DNA from: an uncultured Glaciecola sp.
GTDB taxonomy: Bacteria; Pseudomonadota; Gammaproteobacteria; Enterobacterales; Alteromonadaceae
Reading direction: 5' to 3'
Assembly: GCA_937125395.1 (NCBI GenBank)
Contig: CAKZLI010000031.1
Location: forward strand, 1-57,630
DNA: 57,630 nt
Made by a program: the position numbers and the translations under genes. Every line of letters starts with the position of its first letter. The first letter of the stretch is position 1. The notes under the pieces were generated by a model. It did no database searches and had not been told where the DNA came from. It saw only the letters and a list, made by a program, of their open reading frames with translations. Of this stretch, positions 33,790 through 44,216 are shown one piece after another.

Positions 33790-35580
33790 ATGAGACAACC
33801 GATTATGTTACAACGATTGATCACCGGTGCAGGTATTGTGACAGCCTGTTGTGCAATGACAATGAGCTCGCTTGTATACAGTGCAATGGCAAACAGTGCA
33901 ACGACAAACAGTCCAACGGCAACAATGACACAAACCAAACAAGCGCCCATTGTCTTAAAAGCAATGGCCGTCGCCGCCCCTGATAGCTATAGCTCCGATG
34001 TGGCCATGGCAATACTACAGCAAGGTGGTAACGCCATTGATGCTGCTATTGCAGTGCAATTTACTCTTGCGGTCACACTACCTGAAGCGGGAAATATCGG
34101 TGGGGGTGGATTTATGGTTATCCATACCGAGTCGGGGAATGATTTTATTGATTATCGAGAGACAGCACCGCAAGCTGCCTTTCGTGACATGTATTTGGAC
34201 GAGGATGGCAATGTACAGCGTTTAAAAAGCCTATATGGAGCACTCGCCTCTGGTACACCCGGTACGGTTGCAGGAATGGTCAAAGCGCATGAACTATACG
34301 GTACCTTGCCATGGGCCAGTTTAGTGCAGCCTGCTGTAGACTTAGCTCAAAATGGCTTTGTTGTTCATCCCAAGCTGGCTCGTAACGTGCAAAATTACAT
34401 TAAACGTATTACCTCCCGGCAACTTGATGTGAATTTTGCAGATTATTTTGCAAGCGTAACTGCCGGCGAAGTATTTATTCAACCAGAGCTTGCTGCTACA
34501 TTGACCCGAATTCGTGATGACGGCGCGGATGGTTTTTATAAAGGTAAAACTGCGCAATTAATTGTTGATTTTATGCAACGCAATAATGGCTTAATCAACT
34601 ATGACGATTTGGCGGGATACAGCGCGCAGCAACGTCAACCGGTTGTGACTCCATGGCGCGATTATACGATTGTCAGTGCAGCTCCACCTAGTTCTGGCGG
34701 TATTGCAATTGCACAGTGGTTGAAGATGTTCGATTTGCTTAACCCGCGCATCGTTGATGCAGAGCAATCAAGCAGTAACCCCAGACTGACACATAATTCA
34801 TCACAGTATATCCATTTATTAGCTGAAATTGGTAAGCGTGTATTTGCTGATCGCGCAGAATATTTAGGCGATCCCGATTTTTATAATGTGCCCGTCGCAC
34901 AACTCACTAATCCAGAATACATTGCGACTAGGGCCAGTGGGGTGAAACGCAACGGCATTTCGACAACCGAAACAATCCGTCCTGGCTTAAAAGAATCAGA
35001 ACAAACTACCCATTTCTCGATTTTGGACAAATTTGGCAATGCTGTATCTAACACCACCACCATCAACTTAGGGTTTGGCAATGGTGTGGTTGTCGAAGGG
35101 GCCGGTTTTTTACTCAACAATGAGATGGATGATTTTAGTGTTAAAGCCGGTGTTCCTAACTACTTTGGTGCTGTTGGCGGTGTTGCCAATGAAATTCAAC
35201 CCTATAAACGCATGCTTTCCTCCATGACACCTACCATCGTGTTACAAGATAATGCTGTCAAAGTAGTGACTGGAGCACCAGGCGGTACAACGATCATTTC
35301 CAGTGTTTATCAATCCATCTTACATGTATTGGAATTTGATATGAGCGCACAAGAAGCGGTAGATACCCCTCGTTTTCATCATCAATTACTCCCCAAAAAT
35401 CAAATACGCTATCATAAAGGCATGCCGGCAGAGGTATTAGCAGAGTTACAAGCTATGGGGTATGACACCACTGAGCGACGCTTTGGCGATTTGCAATTAA
35501 TTCATGTTGATGATTCAGGGGTAGATGCAGCCTCTGAAAGTCATGGTCGGGGCAAAGCGCAGGTATTGTTAACTAAATAA
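33790..35580 (+). CDS. ggt: Gamma-glutamyltransferase, periplasmic
   Basis: An Ntn-hydrolase precursor of 596 residues that self-cleaves before Thr406 ('EQTTHFSILDKFGNAVS'), freeing the catalytic threonine of the small subunit. Large-subunit cues are 'GGNAIDAAIAVQFTLAV', 'GNIGGGGFMV' and 'FADRAEYLGDPDF'; the small subunit has 'LLNNEMDDFS'. A signal peptide covers about residues 1-33, followed by a Thr/Ser/Asn-rich stretch. The start at 33790 has GAGGGA 9 bases upstream; the open frame to 33724 runs back into nhaC. GGT usually hydrolyses glutathione. Here the setting suggests gamma-glutamyl bonds of wall peptides (L-Ala-gamma-D-Glu-DAP), which would be unusual and is only inferred. Confidence 0.93.
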   Translation: MRQPIMLQRLITGAGIVTACCAMTMSSLVYSAMANSATTNSPTATMTQTKQAPIVLKAMAVAAPDSYSSDVAMAILQQGGNAIDAAIAVQFTLAVTLPEAGNIGGGGFMVIHTESGNDFIDYRETAPQAAFRDMYLDEDGNVQRLKSLYGALASGTPGTVAGMVKAHELYGTLPWASLVQPAVDLAQNGFVVHPKLARNVQNYIKRITSRQLDVNFADYFASVTAGEVFIQPELAATLTRIRDDGADGFYKGKTAQLIVDFMQRNNGLINYDDLAGYSAQQRQPVVTPWRDYTIVSAAPPSSGGIAIAQWLKMFDLLNPRIVDAEQSSSNPRLTHNSSQYIHLLAEIGKRVFADRAEYLGDPDFYNVPVAQLTNPEYIATRASGVKRNGISTTETIRPGLKESEQTTHFSILDKFGNAVSNTTTINLGFGNGVVVEGAGFLLNNEMDDFSVKAGVPNYFGAVGGVANEIQPYKRMLSSMTPTIVLQDNAVKVVTGAPGGTTIISSVYQSILHVLEFDMSAQEAVDTPRFHHQLLPKNQIRYHKGMPAEVLAELQAMGYDTTERRFGDLQLIHVDDSGVDAASESHGRGKAQVLLTK

Positions 35581-35610
35581 CGCACGGCATTGCCTGTTTT
35601 GTGCTGTGTA

Positions 35611-36033
35611 TTAGGAAGCAAATAAAGCTGATAAATCAGCAAAACCTTTAAATTCCAAGGCATTGCCAAATGGGTCGAGCAGAAACAACGTACTTTGCTC
35701 GCCCACTTCGCCTTTGAAACGAGTATACGGCTCGATCACAAACTCAACCTGATGTGCTGTTAGCTTATCCGCCAACTCTTGCCAATCTTCTAAGGTTAAC
35801 ACCACACCAAAATGCGGCACAGGTACCGCATGATTGTCGACTGCATTATATGCCGGTGCTGAGGGCATCTGTGCCACTAGGTGAGTAACCACTTGATGAC
35901 CAAAAAAATCCCAGTCAATCCACTGCTCAGATTCACGACCTTTGGCACATCCTAATAAATCACCATAGAATGTAGTGGCGAGGACTAAATCAGTGACTGG
36001 AAAAGCTAAATGGAAGGGACGTAATGAACTCAT
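35611..36033 (-). CDS. VOC-superfamily (glyoxalase fold) protein
   Basis: A 140-residue protein with two beta-alpha-beta-beta-beta halves. It starts 'PFHLAFPVTDLVLATTFYGDLLGC' (read in two pieces around residues 6-29) and ends 'LFLLDPFGNALEFKGF', with a His near the start and a Glu near the end as metal ligands. VOC proteins include lyases, dioxygenases and resistance proteins, and the substrate is not readable here. It lies downstream of purA on the same strand, beyond a probable terminator, and is convergent with ggt. Confidence 0.8.
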   Translation of the reverse strand: MSSLRPFHLAFPVTDLVLATTFYGDLLGCAKGRESEQWIDWDFFGHQVVTHLVAQMPSAPAYNAVDNHAVPVPHFGVVLTLEDWQELADKLTAHQVEFVIEPYTRFKGEVGEQSTLFLLDPFGNALEFKGFADLSALFAS

Positions 36034-36048
36034 ATTATCTACTCATAC

Positions 36049-36075
36049 AAAAAAGGTGCGCTAACAGCACACCTT
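36049..36075 (-). terminator. Terminator of purA
   Basis: An inverted repeat AAGGTG-C-GCT / AGC-A-CACCTT with a 3-base loop and one mismatch is followed on the minus strand by TTTTTT (36054-36049). It lies 72 bases beyond the purA stop. Confidence 0.6.
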
Positions 36076-36146
36076 AAACTAATTACTCTAATTTGAACAA
36101 CCACTAATTGCACAGTCGGACTACACGAGTGAGTCCTAAACCGAGA

Positions 36147-37478
<1,332 letters not shown>

Positions 37479-37531
37479 CTAGCAACAAATGACGCAAAAT
37501 TCACGTTTTTGCGATTGTTTTTTAGTATTAA

Positions 37532-38377
37532 TTAATACATAAGGCTATAAACCTTTCTTCTATAACTAGATTTTAATGGCTCACCGTCTGGCAGCGCATT
37601 AATCATATCGAGTAAATGTTTTTTTGCATCACCAAAACTCATGTCTTGTTGCACGACAGCATATAATAATTCAAGTGCAGGTTCGTTTTGATGAGCAGCA
37701 TGCAATGCAACGGCTAGTTCAACTTTGACTTGTTGATTCTCTGGTTCTAGTTCTAATTGAGCTTGCAGCGCTTTAAGCTCTGGTGATTCAGCGGCTTGCT
37801 CAGCGAGCTCTATTTTGCCTTGTAGCACAGAGTAGCGATTATCTTGATCCGCTAAAGCAATATTTTCCAAAATCGCTTTGGCTGCCACAATCTGGCCTAG
37901 ATCAATCTGACAATCAGCCAACAGGTACTGGCAGTCTAGGTTTTGTGGATTAATGGCATAAGCTTGTTGCGCTAAAGGATAAGCACCTTGAATATCACCC
38001 GCATTTAGCTTTTCTTGCGCATTAATTAATAATGCCTCTTCCGGTCGTGGTAGATGCTTCGCTAACATGTCTTCCACTTGCGTCTCATCAACCATACCTG
38101 CAAATCCATCCACCGGCTGACCATCTTTAACTAGCATTACGGTAGGCAAGCTTTTGATGCCAAATTGACTAGCAATCTGCTGCTGCTCATTACAATTAAC
38201 CTGGGTATACATCATGACATCGTTATATTTCCCGGTAATACCTGCAAGTAACTGAGTCATCTCAGTACAAGCTTGGCTCTCAGGCACCCAAAATTGCACT
38301 AAAATAAAGGTTTCTTTGGAATCTTCGAGTAATATTTGTTGAAAATTATCTAAGGTAATCGCGGTAGCTGTATTCAT
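37532..38377 (-). CDS. cnoX: CnoX/YbbN-type thioredoxin-TPR co-chaperone
   Basis: A 281-residue protein with an N-terminal thioredoxin fold (1-110) and C-terminal TPR-like helices (about 115-281). The usual CxxC is reduced to 'SQAC' (Cys37), comparable with the SQHC of E. coli CnoX, so it is not a normal reductase. CnoX holds unfolding proteins under chlorine stress and hands them to GroEL and DnaK; the TPR part mediates contacts. A 14-bp AT palindrome (37525-37538) spans its stop codon. It is upstream of purA on the same strand. Confidence 0.9.
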   Translation of the reverse strand: MNTATAITLDNFQQILLEDSKETFILVQFWVPESQACTEMTQLLAGITGKYNDVMMYTQVNCNEQQQIASQFGIKSLPTVMLVKDGQPVDGFAGMVDETQVEDMLAKHLPRPEEALLINAQEKLNAGDIQGAYPLAQQAYAINPQNLDCQYLLADCQIDLGQIVAAKAILENIALADQDNRYSVLQGKIELAEQAAESPELKALQAQLELEPENQQVKVELAVALHAAHQNEPALELLYAVVQQDMSFGDAKKHLLDMINALPDGEPLKSSYRRKVYSLMY

Positions 38378-38516
38378 AATATCTTCTATCGGTCTGCTGA
38401 CAATGCTTAATAAATGGGGGGAATTAAAAATAAAACAAGTCTATTATGCCAGATTATTGACCTTTTCATACCCTGCCTGTAGCATCAAATATACGATCAA
38501 TTACACGGTAATACAC

Positions 38517-38825
38517 ATGAAAGGTTACGCGTCGTTCGCCGAATTTTACCCTTATTATTTGCAAGAACACAAAAATCGCACCTGCAGGTTAATGCATTTT
38601 ATTGGGTCAACCGGCGTGTTATTAGTTCTCGTTTTTGCCATTATTACCCAACAATGGTTGAGCTTATTGGCATTACCAGTGATTGGTTATGGCTTTGCTT
38701 GGATTGGTCATTTCGTCTTTGAAAAAAACCGACCTGCAACATTCAAACATCCTTGGTATAGTTTGTTAGGTGATTGGGTCATGTATAAAGATATCTGGAC
38801 AGGTAAGTTATCTTTATTTAAATAA
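38517..38825 (+). CDS. DUF962 / Mpo1-like membrane protein
   Basis: A 102-residue protein with 'FYPYYLQEHKNRTCRLMHFIG' (read as two parts near residues 8-28), two central hydrophobic helices, and 'GHFVFEKNRPATFKHPWYSL'. The conserved His and Glu residues are those of the DUF962 family, whose yeast member Mpo1 is an iron-dependent 2-hydroxy-fatty-acid dioxygenase. The bacterial role is not known to me. The ATG at 38517 fits the family N-terminus 'MKGYASFAEFYPYY'; the longer frame to 38403 adds residues unlike it. It is convergent with the kinase gene with a 9-base gap. Confidence 0.85.
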   Translation: MKGYASFAEFYPYYLQEHKNRTCRLMHFIGSTGVLLVLVFAIITQQWLSLLALPVIGYGFAWIGHFVFEKNRPATFKHPWYSLLGDWVMYKDIWTGKLSLFK

Positions 38826-38834
38826 CGCCAAGCA

Positions 38835-40577
38835 CTAACCCGCCACGAGTTCTTTGGCCGGTAGCGTAATCATAAACTCAGTAAATACGCCAAGCTCCGT
38901 GTTAACGGTTATACGCCCTTGATACTGCTCAATAATGCCGTGTGATATCGACAAGCCTAAACCTGTCCCTTTTTGCACTTCTTTAGTCGTAAAAAACGGA
39001 TCGAATATTTGTCTTACCACGCCATCTGGAATACCGGGACCACTATCTCTCACTGAAATAATAAAGTCATCATCCGTATCGTAGGTACTGATCATAATCT
39101 TTCCTTGTCCATCCATCGCATCTACTGCGTTTTGCACAATGTTCAACAACACTTGATTTATTAGACCCGGCTGACACATCACTGTTCGTTCACTACGAAA
39201 ATCAGTCTCGACTTCAACGCCTTTTTTTAGCTTCGCATTGAGGATTTTTAATGTCGAAGTAACGCCTGCATGGATGTCATAGGCTTGCAGTTCATTATCG
39301 TCTTTGCGGCTAAACGACAATAAATTATCGATAATTTCACGTATTCGGTCTAAGCCATCCTTTGAATCCGCCACTAAATCATCGACATCTTCAAGAATAA
39401 AGGCAAGATTAGATTGTCGCTGCTTATCTTCAATCACACTAAAATCAATTTTTTGCTCCGTGACGGACTTGATCGTATGTAAAAAATTACGGTGTTCATT
39501 GAGCACTTCGGCCATTGTATCTACATATTTCATTAGGGATTGAAAGTTAGAAGCGACGAACGCCAAAGGGTTATTAATTTCATGCGCAATACCCGCAGCG
39601 AGCTGACCAATAGCGGCTAGTTTTTCTGTTTGGTATAATTGCGCTTTGGTGGTTTGTAATTCTTTTAGCGTCTTGGCGAGCTCATTATGTTGGATCACTA
39701 AGGTGTGTTGTGCTTCGAGCCGTTCCAAAATAATGTTCAACTGATGACACGCTTGCTCAATCAACGAAATGGTTTCCAATGTGATCGTATCCAGCATATC
39801 TTGTGAAAGATAACACTGAATAATACTCATCACTTTCCCATTACAGATAATAGGAAAAGTAAGGCTACCGGCAATTGTAGAGTCGAAACACCGTATCTCA
39901 ACAATATCAGATGTGGTTTCGTCAAAGGACACTTTTACCTTTTGCTCAGTGATTGCTTGTTGCACAACATCCGGGATAGTAGACTGCGCATCGGCTCGCA
40001 TTACGGCGCAAGATGAGTCGTTAGCAAACATTTCACACGACATACCCTCATGATAAATCGAAACATATGGAGCTTGGCACAGCATCGTTAAGCTGTCTTT
40101 GAGCATCCCGACACAATGATCGATGGTAATTTCTGAACGCGTCAATTGTGTCAGCTGCGTTAACAAATGTATTTTTGCCTCGTGCATCAAGACTTCTTTC
40201 TGGCGATGCCTAGCCGAATCCGCCAAAAACATCAGCATCCCTTTACTCGAGAGTAAATCCGGTATCGCACTGAATGATTCTTGCCAATCAAATATACGCG
40301 AACCATCGAGTTCTGTTTGACCAATATACGCGCAAGCAAATTGTTTTTTTTGTTTTAACATTTGCAGTAACGAAGTCATTGATTTAGGCAGATTGTTGCT
40401 AACGACTAGGATTAGCTGGACTGACTCCATTGCCAAAATCTGTGTCTTTACGTTCCGGGGGGATTCGTTTATCGATAAGACTGTCATGGATATCTGCTCA
40501 GCCAAATCCTCAATCAAATCATCGATAATTGTAAGGTGCGGTTCATCGGTAATGATACAGCCATGTAATGAAGTCAT
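38835..40577 (-). CDS. Soluble sensor histidine kinase with GAF-like domain
   Basis: A 580-residue cytoplasmic kinase without membrane segments. Residues 1-120 look like a degenerate receiver-type fold, 135-285 like a GAF domain. A coiled coil (285-320) leads to the phospho-acceptor His332 in 'GIAHEINNPLAFVASN', and the ATPase has 'NIVQNAVDAMDG', 'DSGPGIPDG' and 'GTGLGLSISHGI'. It belongs to the family whose H box is 'HEINNPL'. No partner response regulator is adjacent. I chose the ATG at 40577 with AGGG just upstream; a GTG at 40595 would add six residues. It is divergent from a BLUF protein with a 112-base gap. Confidence 0.88.
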   Translation of the reverse strand: MTSLHGCIITDEPHLTIIDDLIEDLAEQISMTVLSINESPRNVKTQILAMESVQLILVVSNNLPKSMTSLLQMLKQKKQFACAYIGQTELDGSRIFDWQESFSAIPDLLSSKGMLMFLADSARHRQKEVLMHEAKIHLLTQLTQLTRSEITIDHCVGMLKDSLTMLCQAPYVSIYHEGMSCEMFANDSSCAVMRADAQSTIPDVVQQAITEQKVKVSFDETTSDIVEIRCFDSTIAGSLTFPIICNGKVMSIIQCYLSQDMLDTITLETISLIEQACHQLNIILERLEAQHTLVIQHNELAKTLKELQTTKAQLYQTEKLAAIGQLAAGIAHEINNPLAFVASNFQSLMKYVDTMAEVLNEHRNFLHTIKSVTEQKIDFSVIEDKQRQSNLAFILEDVDDLVADSKDGLDRIREIIDNLLSFSRKDDNELQAYDIHAGVTSTLKILNAKLKKGVEVETDFRSERTVMCQPGLINQVLLNIVQNAVDAMDGQGKIMISTYDTDDDFIISVRDSGPGIPDGVVRQIFDPFFTTKEVQKGTGLGLSISHGIIEQYQGRITVNTELGVFTEFMITLPAKELVAG

Positions 40578-40689
40578 TTTTGCCCTACTTGACACTCGTT
40601 TTTGAATATAAAGTTTATCGACTTGATGCCGATATTCTTTACCTATCGATACTTAAATTGTATTGAACTTTTACGAGGAGAATATGCCA

Positions 40690-41124
40690 ATGAGTTTAAT
40701 CAGACTAATTTATACAAGCCACGCTGAATTAGATTTACGATTATCAGATATCAAAGAAATTTTAACCACTGCACGCACTAATAATCATGCCTTAGATGTA
40801 TGTGGGATGTTGTTTTATAACGCTAAGTATTTTTTACAAGCTCTGGAAGGTGAAGAGCAGAACGTGCAATCACTATTTGACAAAATCGCTGAAGATTTTC
40901 GACATGAAGGGGTACATATCATTAGTCGAGAAGAAATTACACAACCATTATTCTCGGATTGGTCGATGGGTTATACTGGCAATACTGTAGCGGTTGACGA
41001 CACATTACGCAGTATGGATATCGACAGTGACGACCTCACACAATTAAATGCACAGCAATGTTTGACGCTGTTAACCAAAATGGGCGAACTGCAGGCCTTA
41101 GATAATGTGGCTGAACCGTCTTAA
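40690..41124 (+). CDS. BLUF blue-light sensor protein
   Basis: A 144-residue protein with a full BLUF domain, an FAD-binding light sensor. The photocycle residues are present at the right spacing: Tyr8 in 'LIYTS', Asn32 in 'NNHALDVCGM', Gln50 in 'FLQALEGE', and Trp91 and Met93 in 'SDWSMGY'. About 45 further residues form a helical C-terminal cap without an output domain, so it signals by protein contact. Start chosen at 40690 with GAGGAG 9 bases upstream; ATG 40684 and TTG 40663 are too close to or upstream of this site. It is divergent from a soluble histidine kinase, a possible partner. Confidence 0.92.
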   Translation: MSLIRLIYTSHAELDLRLSDIKEILTTARTNNHALDVCGMLFYNAKYFLQALEGEEQNVQSLFDKIAEDFRHEGVHIISREEITQPLFSDWSMGYTGNTVAVDDTLRSMDIDSDDLTQLNAQQCLTLLTKMGELQALDNVAEPS

Positions 41125-41283
41125 AGATTACTATTTGACCGTTTTGTTTTTGCTTAATTGAAGATTGCGTCCTTCGTCGATTTATTTTTACACAATTTAA
41201 GTGTTTTTCTTTTTTTATCAGAAAAATACCGTAAATACTGGCATAATAATCCTGTTATTTCTCCAATGTGTTACTACTTATAT

Positions 41284-44214
41284 ATGAATCAATTTGCTAT
41301 CGGCCAGCGCTGGCTCAGCTCGCAACAACCTGAACTTGGATTAGGCGTTGTGGCTGATGTTCAACTTCGTCAAATCACACTCTATTACCCTGTTATCCAA
41401 GAAGACAAGCTGTATTCTGTCGAAGGGACGCCCCTGATCCGATTACTACTCGAAAAAGGCGATTCAGGTAAAGACGTGGATGACCGTGAATTTTGTGTGC
41501 TCGATTTTCAAGACACCAACGGTATTGTGCATTACCTTGTCGATTATCAAGATGGCAGTGATCCACAGATTTTAGCTGAAACTCAGTTATCGCATCATAC
41601 ACAAATCAATCAACCTGAAGACCGATTATTCACGCTGCAATTAGATAAATACAATTGGTTTGATGCGCGTTTACGTACCTTCAAAGCCCGACACGCACAA
41701 CAGCAATCCCCTTTGCTGGGTTTATCTGGCGCACGCGTAAACTTAATCGAACATCAGATACATATTGCCAATCAAGTCGGTAATCGCTTTGCACCCCGTG
41801 TTTTATTGGCCGATGAAGTCGGCTTAGGTAAAACGATCGAAGCGGCGATGATCATGCAAAAACAACGGTTAAGTGGTCGTGCAACTCGGATCGTCATTAT
41901 TGTACCTGAAAGCTTAATTCATCAATGGCTCGTCGAGATGCTACGACGAGTGAATATGCATTGTGCCGTATTTGATGCACAGCGAGTCAGTGCGTTACAA
42001 GATGAAGGGATGAATCCGTTTGATGCCGAGCAAGTCGTATTGATCAGCTTAGACACGCTCGTTAAACACGACAATGTCAGATTATGGTTAGAGCAAGCTC
42101 AGTGGGATTTGTTAGTCGTTGATGAAGCGCATCATTTACACTGGTCAAGTACATCTGTCTCTAGCGAGTATCAAATCGTAGAAGCATTGGCTCAAACCAC
42201 TCCAGGGGTACTGCTACTAACCGCAACACCTGATCAACTTGGTCATGAAAGTCACTTTGCTCGATTACGTTTATTAGATCCTGCGCGTTTTAGTGATTTT
42301 TCAGCTTATCAAGAAGAACAATCTCATTATCAAACACTCGCGACGTTAACCGATGAACTGCTCAACGAGGCAGCATCATTACAGGTAGTCAGCGATATAC
42401 TTGAACATGCCCCAACGGTGAGTACTGAATTACAGGCTAATATCACCAGCGTCTATCCAGATATCACGCTCGAAGAATTGAGCGATATGTCTCATCAAAC
42501 TGCAATCAATGCATTAATCGACCGACACGGTACAGGGAGAATGTTTTTTCGCAATACACGTCAGTCAATCGCCGGCTTAAATGAACGTATCTTACATCCC
42601 GTTCCACTTGCTATGCCACTGAATGGGTATGCTGTAACGACTCTCGATATCGATACTGCTGATACTGCAAGCGCAGCCGAACAAGGATGCTTTATGCATG
42701 AATCAGCGCGCTATATCGATACCTGGTTAGATAAAGACCCAAGAGTAGATTGGCTATTAGATTATTTGAGCGAAACTCAACAAAAAACCCTATTAATTTG
42801 CCGCTCTAAACGCACGGTCATGCAGTTAGCTGAATTTATTAAAAGCAAAACCGGCCGTCACTTACCAGTATTTCATGAAAACATGAGCATTGTTGAGCGG
42901 GATCGTGCAGCACATTATTTTGCTGATCCAGAAAATAGTGCACCACTATTACTGTGCAGCGAAATTGGTTCAGAAGGGCGTAATTTTCAGTTTGCTCAAC
43001 ATTTGATTTTGTTTGATTTACCCTTACATCCGGATTTATTAGAGCAACGCATCGGACGTTTAGATCGTATTGGTCAATCCCAAACCGTCAATATTCATGT
43101 GCCGTTTTTGGTCAACACTCCCCATCAACAGTTATTTAATATATATCATCATGGGCTTAATAGTTTTAACGAAACCTGTGCCATCGGTGCGAAAGTATTT
43201 GCAACACAGGCGCAAGCAATCCAAGCTTATTTAGCGGATCATAAACCATTAGCAGATGACCGATTTATTGATGACGCCTTGGCGTTACAGATTGTTAATG
43301 ATGCAGCATCCAGCCCAACCCTTCAATCTATTAACCAACTAGCTCGCCAATATAATGATGAACGCCAAGCGGGCCGTGACAAGTTGTTAGAACTCAGTGC
43401 CAGTGGCCAAGGCTCAGTCGAGGCGTTAATCAATCGGTTAAATGCACCTGAACAAGAACAGTCTATCTTGCAGTTTATGCAACAGATCTGTGATGTCATC
43501 GGCGTTGCGCACATCGTTAATGATGCACACAGCTTTATATTACAACCGACCGACCAACTGGCTCATTCACTGCCGAGTTTGCCGGAAGATGGATTAAGTG
43601 TGACATACCGCAGAGACGTTGCGACAGCGCGTGAAGAGTTGAGCTTTATCAGTTGGGATCACCCTTTTGTGCATGAAGCCATGGATATTATTACAAGTGA
43701 AGTGAATGGCAAAGCCAGTCTTGGCTTTATGAACAACAGTGCCCTGCCCGCTGGTGCTTTTTTTGTTGAATGTCTATACATCCTTCAAGCAAATGCAGAC
43801 GCACAACAACATGCCAATCCGTATTTGACAGAAACACCGTTGTTGATCCAAATAGATAACCAAGGCAATCCGTTACATAACGTACAGGTTGAACTGAGTA
43901 ACGTGAACCGCAAAATGGGTCACAAGTTAGTGCAAGCCTTAGAAAATCCGCTCAAAATCGTTCTTGCCAAGGCGCAATTAGCGGCTGAGGAACAAGTGCT
44001 ACCGTTAAAGCAACACGCTCTTGACCATGTGCAAGCACAACTTGGTGCTGAAACTGAGCGATTAATTCATTTACAAGCAGTCAACCCAGGGATCAGCCAA
44101 ACTGAAATTGAGAATATGCAAGCAACGTTAACTCATTCGTTGGCACTGATAAATGATGCAATTTTATACCTAGACGCAATACGCGTCGTCATCAACAATC
44201 CGCAGAAGCAATAA
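41284..44214 (+). CDS. rapA: RNA polymerase-associated ATPase RapA
   Basis: A Swi2/Snf2-type ATPase that rescues and recycles RNA polymerase. The 976 residues start with the Tudor-like N-terminal domains ('FAIGQRWLSSQQPELGLGVV'), then helicase motif I 'LADEVGLGKTIEAAM', DEAH box 'VVDEAHHLHW', 'LLLTATP', and in the second lobe 'GSEGRNFQFAQ' and 'LEQRIGRLDRIGQ'. The length equals E. coli RapA (968). The start at 41284 matches the family; the open frame to 41158 does not. rluA follows after 2 bases, the same order as in E. coli. Confidence 0.95.
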   Translation: MNQFAIGQRWLSSQQPELGLGVVADVQLRQITLYYPVIQEDKLYSVEGTPLIRLLLEKGDSGKDVDDREFCVLDFQDTNGIVHYLVDYQDGSDPQILAETQLSHHTQINQPEDRLFTLQLDKYNWFDARLRTFKARHAQQQSPLLGLSGARVNLIEHQIHIANQVGNRFAPRVLLADEVGLGKTIEAAMIMQKQRLSGRATRIVIIVPESLIHQWLVEMLRRVNMHCAVFDAQRVSALQDEGMNPFDAEQVVLISLDTLVKHDNVRLWLEQAQWDLLVVDEAHHLHWSSTSVSSEYQIVEALAQTTPGVLLLTATPDQLGHESHFARLRLLDPARFSDFSAYQEEQSHYQTLATLTDELLNEAASLQVVSDILEHAPTVSTELQANITSVYPDITLEELSDMSHQTAINALIDRHGTGRMFFRNTRQSIAGLNERILHPVPLAMPLNGYAVTTLDIDTADTASAAEQGCFMHESARYIDTWLDKDPRVDWLLDYLSETQQKTLLICRSKRTVMQLAEFIKSKTGRHLPVFHENMSIVERDRAAHYFADPENSAPLLLCSEIGSEGRNFQFAQHLILFDLPLHPDLLEQRIGRLDRIGQSQTVNIHVPFLVNTPHQQLFNIYHHGLNSFNETCAIGAKVFATQAQAIQAYLADHKPLADDRFIDDALALQIVNDAASSPTLQSINQLARQYNDERQAGRDKLLELSASGQGSVEALINRLNAPEQEQSILQFMQQICDVIGVAHIVNDAHSFILQPTDQLAHSLPSLPEDGLSVTYRRDVATAREELSFISWDHPFVHEAMDIITSEVNGKASLGFMNNSALPAGAFFVECLYILQANADAQQHANPYLTETPLLIQIDNQGNPLHNVQVELSNVNRKMGHKLVQALENPLKIVLAKAQLAAEEQVLPLKQHALDHVQAQLGAETERLIHLQAVNPGISQTEIENMQATLTHSLALINDAILYLDAIRVVINNPQKQ

Positions 44215-44216
44215 CG

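Noticed and set aside
33880..33935. Repeat-like stretch after the ggt signal peptide as a phase-variable tract
   Set aside because: The short similar triplets encode a Ser/Asn/Thr linker with no exact repeat unit, so it is low-complexity coding sequence.
37525..37538. 14-bp palindrome GTATTAATTAATAC at the cnoX stop as an operator or terminator
   Set aside because: It is pure low-complexity AT sequence without a GC stem or T run, and it lies at a gene end, so function is unsupported.
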